Positions 26,803-35,559 of a stretch of DNA of 64,000 nucleotides are shown piece after piece (the stretch's first letter is position 1; each line of letters opens with the position of its first letter). The notes below the pieces were generated by a model. It did not search any database. It was not told the origin of the DNA and saw only the letters and a list, made by a program, of their open reading frames with translations. The DNA comes from Funiculus sociatus GB2-C1 (GTDB lineage: Bacteria > Cyanobacteriota > Cyanobacteriia > Cyanobacteriales > FACHB-T130): positions 50,156-114,155 of the forward strand of contig NZ_JAMPKJ010000013.1 of assembly GCF_039962115.1 (NCBI RefSeq), read 5' to 3'. Position numbers and translations under genes: made by a program.

Positions 26803-27205
26803 ATGTCTAAGCTTAGCGTTTTCTTAGATACCCGTGTAGTGTTCCCTCCGTACCTGCGTGACACTCTGCTTTGTATTGCAGAATCTGGTCTGTATATACC
26901 ATATTGGTCGCAGAAAATTCTTGATGAGGCAACTCACAAGCTTGTGACTAAAGGGATAACAACGGTAGAGCAAGCACAAGATTTTGAGCCAATAATCAAG
27001 CAAGCCTTCCGGAAGCAATGGTTGAAGTCCTGTCTGGCTAGTGGACACAATGACAAATGACCCTAAAGACCGTCATGTGCTTGCTGCTGTAATGGCTAAG
27101 GTTGATGTAATTGTTACCAATAATCTCAGGAACTTTAAAGCACAAAATTTACCTATTGGGTTAAAAGCACAATCACCAGATGACTTTCTGAAGACACGAA
27201 TATGA
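26803..27205 (+). pseudogene. PIN-domain toxin gene with two frameshifts
   Basis: The first frame gives the PIN N-terminus (SVFLDTRVVFPPYLRDTLLC, then SGLYIPYWSQKILDEATHKL). Near 27010 it slips to a frame reading PEAMVEVLSG. A further slip near 27035 leads to MTNDPKDRHVLAAVMAKVDV, VTNNLRNF and a stop at 27205. Together they match a COG1569-type PIN ribonuclease, including its conserved acidic MTNDPKDRH and the IVTxNLxxF ending. The usual first-motif Asp in LDACVL is followed here by TRV, so D is kept. Two frameshifts make it non-functional. Confidence 0.82.
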
Positions 27206-27269
27206 AACTTGATAGCTAAACGCTCACTGCTAATGTTAAATCTAGTAACGTTAGCAGTGAGAAATCAGC

Positions 27270-28328
27270 ATGAAAGCACAGGTATTCAGAGGCGTTAATC
27301 AACTGAGTTACGAAGAAGTACCAGTCCCGGATCTTGCAGCGGATGAAGTTTTGGTACAAGTTCGGGTAGTTGGGCTTTGTCAGTCGGATATCAAAAAAAT
27401 TCGCTATCCCCTGTACCAACCGCCGCGCATCTTTGGTCACGAAACGGCTGGAACGATTGCCAAAGTGGGGAGTGAGGTGACTGGGTGGCAAGTGGGGCAA
27501 AGAGTTGTGGTGATGCACCACATTCCCTGTATGCACTGCGACTACTGCCTGAATGACAACTTCTCAATGTGCGATGTTTACAAAAATATCACTACTACGG
27601 CTGGTTTTACTCCCAGCGGTGGCGGTTTTGCAGATTTTGTCAAGGTTCCCGGTCACATTGTCCGCAATGGCGGATTGATTCCGATTCCAGATCGGGTTAG
27701 TTTTGAGCAGGCGAGTTTTGTCGAGCCTACCAACTGCTGTCTGAAGGCGGTGAAGAAAGCGGCTGTGGCTCCTGGTCAAACGGTTCTGGTGACGGGCGCA
27801 GGGCCAATTGGGCTGATGTTTATTATGCTGGTGAAGTATTTTGGAGCTAGAGCGATCGCTACCGATCTCCTACCTTCCCGGATCGAGAAAGCTTTGAGTG
27901 TTGGCGCTGAAGCTGCGTTCGATCCCCGCGATCCAGATTTTGTTAGCAAAATTCAAGCCCTTACTGGCGGTTTGGGAGTTGATACAACTCTCTTAGCAGT
28001 TCCCAGCGACAAAGCTTTTTTCCAAGCTTTAGATTGTACCAGAAAAGGTGGCAAAATTCTATTTTTTGCCGAGTTCCCGGATGAGGTAGAAATTCCCATT
28101 AATCCCAATATTTTGTATCGTCGGGAAATTGATTTAATGGGCAGTTATAGTTCATCCTATCGGGTACAAGCTTTGGCGGCAGATATTGTCTTCAATGGGC
28201 GAATTGATGTGGATGCACTAATTAGCGATCGCTATCCTCTGGAAGATTTATCAGCAGCTGTAGAACAAGCGATCGCTCCCACCCCCGAAACCTACAAGAT
28301 TTTGCTCTATCCCCAGACCGCAGAGTAG
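27270..28328 (+). CDS. Zinc-dependent alcohol dehydrogenase (MDR family)
   Basis: A 352-residue medium-chain dehydrogenase. Catalytic zinc ligands are in VVGLCQSDIKK and IFGHETAGTI, with E from GHE. Structural zinc Cys cluster CMHCDYCLNDNFSMC (about residues 89-103) is intact. The Rossmann motif is VTGAGPIGLMFIMLVKYFGA. It likely oxidises or reduces an alcohol, polyol or sugar with NAD(P); the substrate is not evident. It is monocistronic, with a divergent, decayed PIN locus upstream. Confidence 0.9.
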   Translation: MKAQVFRGVNQLSYEEVPVPDLAADEVLVQVRVVGLCQSDIKKIRYPLYQPPRIFGHETAGTIAKVGSEVTGWQVGQRVVVMHHIPCMHCDYCLNDNFSMCDVYKNITTTAGFTPSGGGFADFVKVPGHIVRNGGLIPIPDRVSFEQASFVEPTNCCLKAVKKAAVAPGQTVLVTGAGPIGLMFIMLVKYFGARAIATDLLPSRIEKALSVGAEAAFDPRDPDFVSKIQALTGGLGVDTTLLAVPSDKAFFQALDCTRKGGKILFFAEFPDEVEIPINPNILYRREIDLMGSYSSSYRVQALAADIVFNGRIDVDALISDRYPLEDLSAAVEQAIAPTPETYKILLYPQTAE

Positions 28329-28464
28329 CAATTTTAACAACAGCTTTTTGTCTGAAAATCTCTCCTTTGGAGTATTTTTTAGACTTTTGTTACTGCTAAA
28401 GTTAGTATTTATCATCTATCTGATGATATATTTTTAATGATATTTTGCTTTTAAATTGTGCTAT

Positions 28465-28836
28465 ATGGACTCATCCTCTCCTACACGCGGGCAACTAGAA
28501 AGAACCCTTTCGCAGAGGATTCAATCTTTATACCGCACTCAGCTTGGGCATCAGCCGAGTCAAGTTAGTTGCCAGATTTTTGATGAAAAACTTGCCATCA
28601 TTCTAGAAAATTCCATCACCCAGCCGGAGCAACTTTTGGCTCAGAATGGTCAAGAGGAGTTAGCTGAGCAAGTACGGTCAGATTTAGAAAAGGCTCTACA
28701 GCCACAACTTAAATCTCTAATTGAGGAAGTGCTGGGTGTATCTGTGATCGACTTACTCAGCGATGCCAAAATAGAAACAGGTCGTACTGGTACTATTGTG
28801 GTCTTGTCTAGCGCTCCTCAAGTTCGCAATTCATGA
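28465..28836 (+). CDS. DUF2294 protein, copy A
   Basis: A 123-residue DUF2294 (Na-translocating-like annotation) protein: RGQLERTLSQRIQSLYRTQL, LGHQPSQVSCQIFDEKLAII, then ITQPEQLLA and LIEEVLGVSVIDLLSDAKIE, ending TGTIVVLSSAP. Function unknown. It faces a receiver-domain gene 90 bp away, and the same pair recurs 1.7 kb further on. I start at ATG 28465, which matches copy B best. Confidence 0.82.
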   Translation: MDSSSPTRGQLERTLSQRIQSLYRTQLGHQPSQVSCQIFDEKLAIILENSITQPEQLLAQNGQEELAEQVRSDLEKALQPQLKSLIEEVLGVSVIDLLSDAKIETGRTGTIVVLSSAPQVRNS

Positions 28837-28926
28837 TAAAGAAACCAGAGAATAATAATTATAGCGCAGGCAAGATGCGTGCGAGAACTGGGAATGAGAT
28901 ACTAAATTGACGAACAAATTTAATAT

Positions 28927-29361
28927 TTAAAATTGTCCCAGATAGCGGAAAATAATAGTTTCTAGATCGTCAATTAGATAAGGCTTGCTAATATAGTCAC
29001 TACAGCCTGCGAATAAAAGGTTCTTTCTATCTTCTGGTCTTGCCAAAGCAGTGACAGCAACAATTGGGATTGTCATAGTTTGGGGATTCTGCTTAAGATT
29101 GTAGACAACTTCTTCACCGTTCATATCGGGCAATAAGATATCCAACAAAATTAGTTTTGGCTGGTAAGTTTGTGCTAACAGTATAGCTGCGTTACCGTTG
29201 GTGGTGGTGATGAACGAGCAATCAATAGCCAGTAGCACTTCGGAAAGCAGCAATAAGTTGTCTTCATTGTCTTCTACAACCAAAATCATCGGCTGTTTGA
29301 CAATTTCTTGAGTGTTGCTGTTAGCATCCGAATTTATGCTTTGTTCCGGGGAAGTCATCAC
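28927..29361 (-). CDS. CheY-like response regulator, copy A
   Basis: A 144-residue stand-alone receiver domain. Acidic pocket VVEDNEDN, phospho-acceptor Asp in LILLDILLPDMNG (about residue 75), Thr switch in IPIVAVTALARPEDR and Lys in CSDYISKPYLIDDLE. No output domain. The first ~20 residues are polar and disordered. Its closest neighbour in sequence appears to be the receiver at 30526-31014; both share DNLLLL and FAGC/TAGC..DYISKPYLI. Confidence 0.92.
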   Translation of the reverse strand: MMTSPEQSINSDANSNTQEIVKQPMILVVEDNEDNLLLLSEVLLAIDCSFITTTNGNAAILLAQTYQPKLILLDILLPDMNGEEVVYNLKQNPQTMTIPIVAVTALARPEDRKNLLFAGCSDYISKPYLIDDLETIIFRYLGQF

Positions 29362-30170
29362 TGCGCGAGGCTATCCTCTCTAAAAGCGGGCGATCGCAGA
29401 AGTTGTCAATACAGTTCACTTAGTCTTACTTGAAAATCCCCGACCCCCAGGAATCAAAATTCTCGCCATTCTTCCCGCCGCTGCTTTCAACGACGGATTG
29501 CAAAAAGGGTGCTAACAGCAGTTTCCCTCTGTCTTGCTTGAAGTATCTGGGGGAAGGCGATCGCTACACTCTTTCTTTTGGAAGTTTTCCAGGGGGATTA
29601 AGGGAATCGACCAGTATTGGATGAAACCTTAAGTGAACCGTATTCAGATTAATCCTATAACGAGGCATTCCCAAAGTGGCTTTTTTAGGCACTTTTACTG
29701 GACTGGCTCGTATTTGCCCCACTAGGTTGATGGCCCATGCAATTAAGGAGAACATAACAAGCTAGTGGCAGTTTGGCTTGCACCCTGATTTTACAGAAAA
29801 ATAGACAAAAAATTGCATATTTTGGAGATAAAGAGCAACTCTTGCTAAATTTACTCAATATTACTCAAGAGGATGTGATGTATGACACCGAGGCACTGAG
29901 TTTTAAAAGTCATCCATCAAAGAGATTGGGAAAAAGGCAATTATATAAAGGAAACTCACGCAAAAAAAGAATTCTTTTCTTCCCCAGTTCGGAGCAACGG
30001 GTATCGGGCTTAAGAATCCCCTCCTCTTGAGTCCTTTACTTTGTCTAGGTGCTAAATATGCAAGTTTTAGTATTTTTATATCTATCTTTTGAGTAATTTT
30101 TTGAATCTTTATCGCTGTTACAGTCAAACTAAGAATGTATAAAAATTTATTCTTCCTCAAAGCGATCGCT
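29362..30170. other. Intergenic region between receiver A and DUF2294 B
   Basis: About 800 bp. It contains CGAGGCATTCC and GGACTGGCTCGTA (29661-29711), which recur in the spacer upstream of the second receiver gene (CGAGGCATTCC, GGATTGGCTCGTG near 31070-31119), supporting duplication of the flank too. An 85-codon plus-strand frame (29773-30030) has no recognisable features and I leave it uncalled. Confidence 0.5.
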
Positions 30171-30584
30171 ATGCAGGAGAAATTAAAACCAACTTGCGCT
30201 CAATTAGAACAAACGCTCTCACAGCGGGTTGAGGATTTCTGGCACACTCATCTAGGACATCACCCAAGTAAAGTTACTTGCCAAATTCTCGGTGACAAAA
30301 TTGCCATAGTCATAGACAATTCCGTTACTCAACCAGAACAATTTCTGGCTGATAGTGGCAAAGAAAACTTGGTTGAGCGAATGCGGTTTAATTTAGATAA
30401 AGCAATTCACCAACAACTTCAGAATCTGATTGAGGAAGTAGTGGAAATACCTGTACTCGATCTAATGCTCCACTCTAGCCTAGAAACAAGTCGTACCAGT
30501 AGCATTGTCGTTTTAGCTGCTGTGCCTATGACGCGCAATCCATCGGCACTTCCGCAGGAGCAACAACAGACAGAGTCCGGGTAA
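30171..30584 (+). CDS. DUF2294 protein, copy B
   Basis: A 137-residue paralog of copy A: TCAQLEQTLSQRVEDFWHTH, LGHHPSKVTCQILGDKIAIV, VTQPEQFLAD, LIEEVVEIPVLDLMLHSSLE, ending SSIVVLAAVP plus a Gln-rich tail. I choose ATG 30171 because it aligns with copy A; ATG 30135 would add 12 residues. Its last 59 bp overlap the convergent receiver gene, so the pair is antisense to each other. Confidence 0.82.
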   Translation: MQEKLKPTCAQLEQTLSQRVEDFWHTHLGHHPSKVTCQILGDKIAIVIDNSVTQPEQFLADSGKENLVERMRFNLDKAIHQQLQNLIEEVVEIPVLDLMLHSSLETSRTSSIVVLAAVPMTRNPSALPQEQQQTESG

Positions 30585-31014
30585 GGTTCCGGTGAATGAT
30601 TGCTTCTAAATCCTCAATTAAGTAAGGCTTGCTGATATAGTCATTACACCCGGCTGTGAGGATGCGGTTTCTATCTTCTTCTCGCGCCAAAGCCGTCACA
30701 GCGACGACAGGAATCGCCCTAGTCTTGGAATCTTGCCTGAGTTGATGGACAATTTGGAGGCCATCTAAGTCAGGCAACATCACATCCAGTAAAATCAAAT
30801 CCGGATGTTCAATTTCTACCTTTTCAAAAGCAGTATGAGCATCAACCGCGGTGATGACCCTGCAATTTAGAGGCTCTAAGACGTAAGTTAATAGCAGCAA
30901 GTTATCTTCATCATCATCAACCGCCAAAATTACGGGTGCTTTGATAGCAGATAACTGTTCGTTGCTGCTCATAAAATCATGACCGCTACGGTGGAAAAGT
31001 TCCAAATCATCCAT
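30526..31014 (-). CDS. CheY-like response regulator, copy B
   Basis: A 162-residue stand-alone receiver. Acidic residues AVDDDEDN, phospho-Asp in LILLDVMLPDLDG (about residue 80), Thr in IPVVAVTALAREEDR and Lys in CNDYISKPYLIEDLE. It is a paralog of copy A with a longer N-terminus; an internal ATG at 30972 (MSSNEQL) is an alternative start. Its 3' end overlaps DUF2294 copy B tail-to-tail by 59 bp. Confidence 0.92.
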   Translation of the reverse strand: MDDLELFHRSGHDFMSSNEQLSAIKAPVILAVDDDEDNLLLLTYVLEPLNCRVITAVDAHTAFEKVEIEHPDLILLDVMLPDLDGLQIVHQLRQDSKTRAIPVVAVTALAREEDRNRILTAGCNDYISKPYLIEDLEAIIHRNLTRTLSVVAPAEVPMDCAS

Positions 31015-31486
31015 CCTCTATTATTCCTGGTAAATCCTCTACTGCCAGTAATTTTCACCAAGAGTGTGGACGAGGCATTCCTTCAGCGGCATTCCGGCGC
31101 TTATTCGGGATTGGCTCGTGCCTAATAACCTAGTAGGGCGAGTGTCGTTGCTAGGCTGAATTGATGGACACTCCACGCTAGTAGATGAATTATAACCTTA
31201 GTGCTATTTTATCGGAAAAATTACAAAATATAAAAACTTTGTTAAGGAAGTACAACTATTGTATCCGTGCTTAATAGTCTCAAACCCTCTCTACAACAAC
31301 AACTTAGAATAGAAATCTTCGGGAGAAGCTATAACGCAGACTTGTAGAGATTGGGGAGCAAGGGAGTAGAAAGGAAAAGCTCAAGAATTCTTTTTTTTGC
31401 GTGAGAGCATTTTTCCTTTTTCCTTATTTACTGGATTTATTATAAACGGCTCTCCCGATGGAATTTGAAATAGGAGGGAGGATCGA
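31015..31486. other. Intergenic region upstream of the SSADH gene
   Basis: About 470 bp shared by two divergent genes. It holds the second copy of the CGAGGCATTCC ... GGATTGGCTCGTG flank. An unusually strong ribosome-binding site for a cyanobacterium (AGGAGG at 31472-31477) lies 9 bp before the SSADH start. Confidence 0.6.
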
Positions 31487-32854
31487 ATGGGTATTGCCAC
31501 GATTAACCCAGCAACTGGGGAAACGCTAAAAACCTTTGAGGCGCTGACGGATGCGGGGATTGAAACTAAGCTAGCACTAGCAGATTCTTGCTTTGTGCAA
31601 TATCGCAATACACCAATGGCAGAGCGATCGCAATGGCTGATGAAAGCTGCTGACATTTTGGAGGGCGATCGCGTCCGCTTTGGCGAGATGATGACCCTGG
31701 AAATGGGCAAAACTCTCAAGTCAGCGATCGCAGAAGTGGAAAAATGCGCCCTCGTCTGTCGCTACTATGCCGAACGCGCCGCTGAGTTTCTGACGGATGT
31801 CCCCGCCCAAACTGACGCAAGTCAAAGCTTCGTCCGCTACCAGCCCCTCGGTGTTATCCTCGCCGTGATGCCTTGGAATTTTCCCTTTTGGCAAGTGTTC
31901 CGCTTTGCTGCACCAGCGCTGATGGCGGGTAATGTCGGCTTACTTAAACACTCTTCCAACGTGCCGCAGTGTGCTTTGGCAATTGAAGAGATTTTCCAGA
32001 AAGCCGGATTTCCGGATGGAGCGTTTCAGACTTTACTGGTAGGAGCGGATAAAGTCGCTAGTATTATAGCAGACGATCGGGTGAAAGCAGCGACTTTGAC
32101 TGGAAGTGAACCAGCGGGGATGAGTCTGGCTGCTGCTGCGGGGAAACAAATTAAGAAGGTTGTTTTGGAACTCGGAGGAAGCGACCCATTTATTGTTTTA
32201 GAAAGTGCAGATTTAGATGCAGCGGTGTCTACTGCTGTAACTGCTAGGCTGCTAAATAACGGTCAATCTTGTATTGCGGCGAAACGTTTTATAGTGGTGG
32301 ATGCGATCGCGGACTCTTTTGAAAAGCGTCTAGTCGAGAAGTTTGAAGCGATGAAAATCGGCGATCCTATGGATAAAGACACCGACTTAGGGCCGCTAGC
32401 AACCCCATCAATTCTTAAGGACTTGGATTGGCAAGTTCAAGAAAGCGTCAACGTGGGTGCAAAACTCCTTACTGGTGGAAAGCGACTATCTGACCGTAAA
32501 GGTAACTTTTATCTTCCCACGATTTTGACCGATATTCCAGCAGGTAGCCCCGCCGAAGCTGAAGAATTTTTTGGGCCTGTGGCGTTACTATTCCGGGTGA
32601 AGGATATTGATGCTGCAATAAAGTTAGCAAATGCCACACCTTTTGGACTGGGTGCTAGTGCTTGGACTAATGTGGAAGCAGAACGCGATCGCTTGATTAA
32701 TGAAATAGAAGCTGGTGCTGTATTTATTAACGGCATGGTGAAATCCGATCCGCGTCTGCCCTTTGGTGGGATTAAGCGTTCCGGATATGGGAGGGAATTA
32801 GGTATCCAAGGAATTCAGGAATTTGTGAATATCAAAACCGTGTGGGTGAGATGA
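31487..32854 (+). CDS. NAD(P)-dependent succinate-semialdehyde dehydrogenase
   Basis: A 455-residue aldehyde dehydrogenase that oxidises succinic semialdehyde to succinate. Motifs: [19 protein letters not shown] (ALDH cofactor site), catalytic Glu in [14 protein letters not shown], catalytic Cys in [14 protein letters not shown], and [12 protein letters not shown]. The 455-residue length is that of the GabD1-type short SSADH. The gene is followed 52 bp later by a ThDP enzyme. This is the pair described in Synechococcus PCC 7002 as replacing 2-oxoglutarate dehydrogenase. Confidence 0.93.
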   Translation: MGIATINPATGETLKTFEALTDAGIETKLALADSCFVQYRNTPMAERSQWLMKAADILEGDRVRFGEMMTLEMGKTLKSAIAEVEKCALVCRYYAERAAEFLTDVPAQTDASQSFVRYQPLGVILAVMPWNFPFWQVFRFAAPALMAGNVGLLKHSSNVPQCALAIEEIFQKAGFPDGAFQTLLVGADKVASIIADDRVKAATLTGSEPAGMSLAAAAGKQIKKVVLELGGSDPFIVLESADLDAAVSTAVTARLLNNGQSCIAAKRFIVVDAIADSFEKRLVEKFEAMKIGDPMDKDTDLGPLATPSILKDLDWQVQESVNVGAKLLTGGKRLSDRKGNFYLPTILTDIPAGSPAEAEEFFGPVALLFRVKDIDAAIKLANATPFGLGASAWTNVEAERDRLINEIEAGAVFINGMVKSDPRLPFGGIKRSGYGRELGIQGIQEFVNIKTVWVR

Positions 32855-32906
32855 AGTGAAAACGAACCACATAGGCGCTGAAGCGCCAGAGAGAGGGACA
32901 GAAAAA

Positions 32907-34550
32907 ATGAATACAGCTGAACTGTTAGTACGTTGTTTAGAAAATGAGGGAGTCGAATATATTTTCGGACTTCCTGGTGAGGAGAATTTGGACGTTTTGG
33001 AAGCTTTAAAAACGTCTTCCATTAAGTTTATTACTACACGTCACGAGCAGGGTGCTGCTTTCATGGCGGATCTCTATGGACGACTCACAGGAAAAGCTGG
33101 CGTGTGTCTTTCAACATTAGGGCCAGGAGCTACTAACCTGATGACTGGTGTTGCAGATGCTAATCTGGATGGTGCGCCTCTAGTGGCAATTACCGGACAA
33201 GTTGGCACAGATAGAATGCACATCGAATCCCATCAATATCTGGATTTGGTGGCAATGTTTGAGCCAGTTACTAAATGGAATAAGCAGATTGTTCGTCCTA
33301 GCATTACACCGGAACTTGTTCGCAAGGCGTTTAAAATTGCTCAAAGCGAAAAGCCAGGGGCAGTTCACATTGATTTGCCGGAAAATATTGCTGAAATGAC
33401 AGCTGTCGGCAGTCCCCTTCTCAAGGATGGTTTGGAGAAAACTTTTGCCTCTTTCCACAGTCTCGAAAAGGCATCTGAGGTAATTTCTCAAGCTCAAAAT
33501 CCCTTGATTATGGTTGGAAATGGCGCGATTCGTGCCGATGCTAGTGAAGCCTTAACGGAATTTGCGACTCGCCTAAATATTCCCGTGGCGAATACCTTCA
33601 TGGGCAAAGGTGTAATTCCCTACACCCATCCTTTAGCCTTGTGGAGTGTGGGATTGCAACAGCGAGATCACATCAGTTGTGCTTTTGATAAGACAGATTT
33701 GGTGATTGCGGTCGGCTACGATTTGATAGAATATTCCCCGAAAAAGTGGAATCCTCTAGGTGAAATTCCGATCGTCCATATAGGAGTTACACCAGCAGAA
33801 ATTGATAGCAGTTATATCCCCTTGGTGGAAGTTGTGGGGGATATTTCCGACTCGCTTCGGGAAATTATGGAACGTGCCGATCGACAAGGCAAACCCACCC
33901 CTTATTCCCTACAATTACGGGCAGATATTCGGGCAGATTACGAACAGTATGCAACGGATGATGGATATCCAATCAAGCCGCAGAAAATAATTTATGACTT
34001 GCGGCAAGTGATGGGGCCAGAGGATATTGTAATTTCCGATGTAGGGGCGCACAAAATGTGGATGGCGCGTCACTACCATTGCGATCGCCCGAATACCTGT
34101 ATCATTTCTAATGGCTTTGCTGCGATGGGTATCGCGATTCCAGGTGCCTTAGCCGCCAAATTAGTTTATCCAGATCGGAAAATTGTAGCCGTCACTGGCG
34201 ACGGCGGTTTTATGATGAATTGCCAGGAATTAGAAACCGCCCTCCGCGTCGGAACTGCCTTTGTCACCTTAATATTTAATGATGGTGGTTACGGCTTGAT
34301 TGAGTGGAAACAACACAATCATTTTGGCGAGTCTTCTTTTGTTCACTTTAGCAATCCAGATTTTGTCAAATTTGCCGAAAGTATGGGACTAAAAGGCTAC
34401 CGAGTTGAATCTGCATCCGACCTAATTCCCACCCTAAAAACTGCCTTAGAACAGGAAGTTCCTTCAGTCATTGATTGTCCCGTAGACTACCGGGAAAACT
34501 TCCGTCTGACGCAAAAAGCTGGCGATTTGAGTTGCAAAATTTGGGAATAG
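32907..34550 (+). CDS. 2-Oxoglutarate decarboxylase (acetolactate-synthase-like ThDP enzyme)
   Basis: A 547-residue thiamine-diphosphate enzyme. Catalytic Glu in ITTRHEQGAAFMAD, PP-domain ThDP motif VTGDGGFMMNCQELETALRV ending in FND. By similarity it looks like an acetolactate synthase large subunit. Its placement directly after SSADH matches the 2-oxoglutarate decarboxylase (A2770 in PCC 7002), which makes succinic semialdehyde plus CO2. No small regulatory IlvH subunit is near. I start at ATG 32907; an upstream ATG at 32856 would add 17 poor residues. A GAGGGA lies upstream. Confidence 0.88.
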   Translation: MNTAELLVRCLENEGVEYIFGLPGEENLDVLEALKTSSIKFITTRHEQGAAFMADLYGRLTGKAGVCLSTLGPGATNLMTGVADANLDGAPLVAITGQVGTDRMHIESHQYLDLVAMFEPVTKWNKQIVRPSITPELVRKAFKIAQSEKPGAVHIDLPENIAEMTAVGSPLLKDGLEKTFASFHSLEKASEVISQAQNPLIMVGNGAIRADASEALTEFATRLNIPVANTFMGKGVIPYTHPLALWSVGLQQRDHISCAFDKTDLVIAVGYDLIEYSPKKWNPLGEIPIVHIGVTPAEIDSSYIPLVEVVGDISDSLREIMERADRQGKPTPYSLQLRADIRADYEQYATDDGYPIKPQKIIYDLRQVMGPEDIVISDVGAHKMWMARHYHCDRPNTCIISNGFAAMGIAIPGALAAKLVYPDRKIVAVTGDGGFMMNCQELETALRVGTAFVTLIFNDGGYGLIEWKQHNHFGESSFVHFSNPDFVKFAESMGLKGYRVESASDLIPTLKTALEQEVPSVIDCPVDYRENFRLTQKAGDLSCKIWE

Positions 34551-34615
34551 TTATTTGCTAATAGCTAATGGGAGAAAGCCAATTTACAATTAGCAATTAG
34601 CTATTAGCAAATAAC
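34550..34615. repeat. 20-bp inverted repeat between 2-OG decarboxylase and xth
   Basis: GTTATTTGCTAATAGCTAAT (34550-34569) pairs perfectly with 34596-34615; the 26-nt loop also holds TTAGCAATT-type units. It fills the entire gap between the two plus-strand genes and ends 2 bp before the xth start, so it would fold in the xth leader. Confidence 0.8.
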
Positions 34616-34617
34616 CG

Positions 34618-35493
34618 ATGAAAGTTGCAACTTGGAATGTCAACTCAGTACGCACTCGCCTGGATCATGTGGTGCAGTGGTTGCAGGATAATCCTGTCGA
34701 TGTCCTCTGCTTGCAAGAAACCAAAGTAGTAGATAAAGACTTTCCGCGATCGCCCTTAGAGTCGCTAGGCTACCACGTCTACGTTTCTGGACAAAAATCC
34801 TACAACGGCGTTGCCATTCTCAGCCGAAAACCCCTTGAGGATGTCAGCACAGGCTTTGCGCCTATTTTGTGTAGGGATACGATGCCGTGTCCCTACAGCG
34901 AATTAGACGAACAAAAACGGGTAATTACTGGCGTTGTCGATGGTGTCCGCATCCTCAATCTTTACGTCCCCAATGGTTCCGCCGTAGGTAGCGAAAAATA
35001 CGAATACAAACTTCTTTGGCTAAAAACCCTGCGCGAGTACCTGCACCTTATTTGTAGCGCAAGCGAGACACCTGCCCAAATCAAAGAATCCCCTCATCCA
35101 AAATCCGATCCCCCCGATAAATTGGGGGGATTTCAAGATTTAACATCTCTATGTATGTGCGGTGATTTCAATATTGCCCTAGAAGACCGCGATATACATG
35201 ATCCAGCCAGTTATAAAGGTCGGATCATGGCATCCGAGGCAGAGCGTCAAGCTTTAAGCTCTATTTTAGAATTAGGTTTGGCAGATGCCTTTCGGAAATT
35301 CACAATAGAGACAGGACATTACAGCTGGTGGGACTATCGTGCGGGGGCATTTCGACGGAACTGGGGTTGGCGAATTGACCATCACTACCTGACACCAGAC
35401 CTTTACGAACGCTCAAAAAGCTGCACCATTGATGTCACCCCGCGTCAGTTATCTCAACCCAGCGATCATACCCCAGTGATTGTGGAATTTTAG
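34618..35493 (+). CDS. xth: Exodeoxyribonuclease III
   Basis: AP endonuclease/3'-5' exonuclease of base excision repair. Motifs: ATWNVNSVRTRL, CLQETKV (metal Glu), LNLYVPNGS, CGDFNIALEDRDIHD and WRIDHHYL, with the final SDHTPVI His. It is 291 residues against the usual ~260. The excess is a ~25-residue insertion at about 146-172 (ETPAQIKESPHPKSDPPDKL), encoded by spacer-like DNA that includes the 8-bp-stem hairpin at 35108-35131. It sits between LREYL and the DFN motif, a loop position probably tolerated by the fold. Confidence 0.93.
   Translation: MKVATWNVNSVRTRLDHVVQWLQDNPVDVLCLQETKVVDKDFPRSPLESLGYHVYVSGQKSYNGVAILSRKPLEDVSTGFAPILCRDTMPCPYSELDEQKRVITGVVDGVRILNLYVPNGSAVGSEKYEYKLLWLKTLREYLHLICSASETPAQIKESPHPKSDPPDKLGGFQDLTSLCMCGDFNIALEDRDIHDPASYKGRIMASEAERQALSSILELGLADAFRKFTIETGHYSWWDYRAGAFRRNWGWRIDHHYLTPDLYERSKSCTIDVTPRQLSQPSDHTPVIVEF
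35108..35131. repeat. Hairpin repeat inserted in the xth coding sequence
   Basis: ATCCCCCC (35108-35115) pairs with GGGGGGAT (35124-35131), loop GATAAATT. It is the CCCCC-TAAATT-GGGGG class of short repeat common in cyanobacterial spacers; related units (CTTAAAAAGGAGGGATTTTC-type) are translated inside the FAD oxidoreductase at 25965-26010. Confidence 0.75.
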
Positions 35494-35559
35494 ATTTCTC
35501 GTTCCCAGCCAGTGGCGGGGAACGAGGAAAATACAGCATAAAAAAAGGAAATTAACATC

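Noticed and set aside
29773..30030. 85-codon plus-strand frame between the receiver and DUF2294 B
   Set aside because: Starts at a non-ATG codon, no known family, sits in a repeat-bearing spacer.
32907..34550. Acetolactate synthase large subunit
   Set aside because: The adjacent SSADH and absence of ilvH favour 2-oxoglutarate decarboxylase, although an assay is needed.
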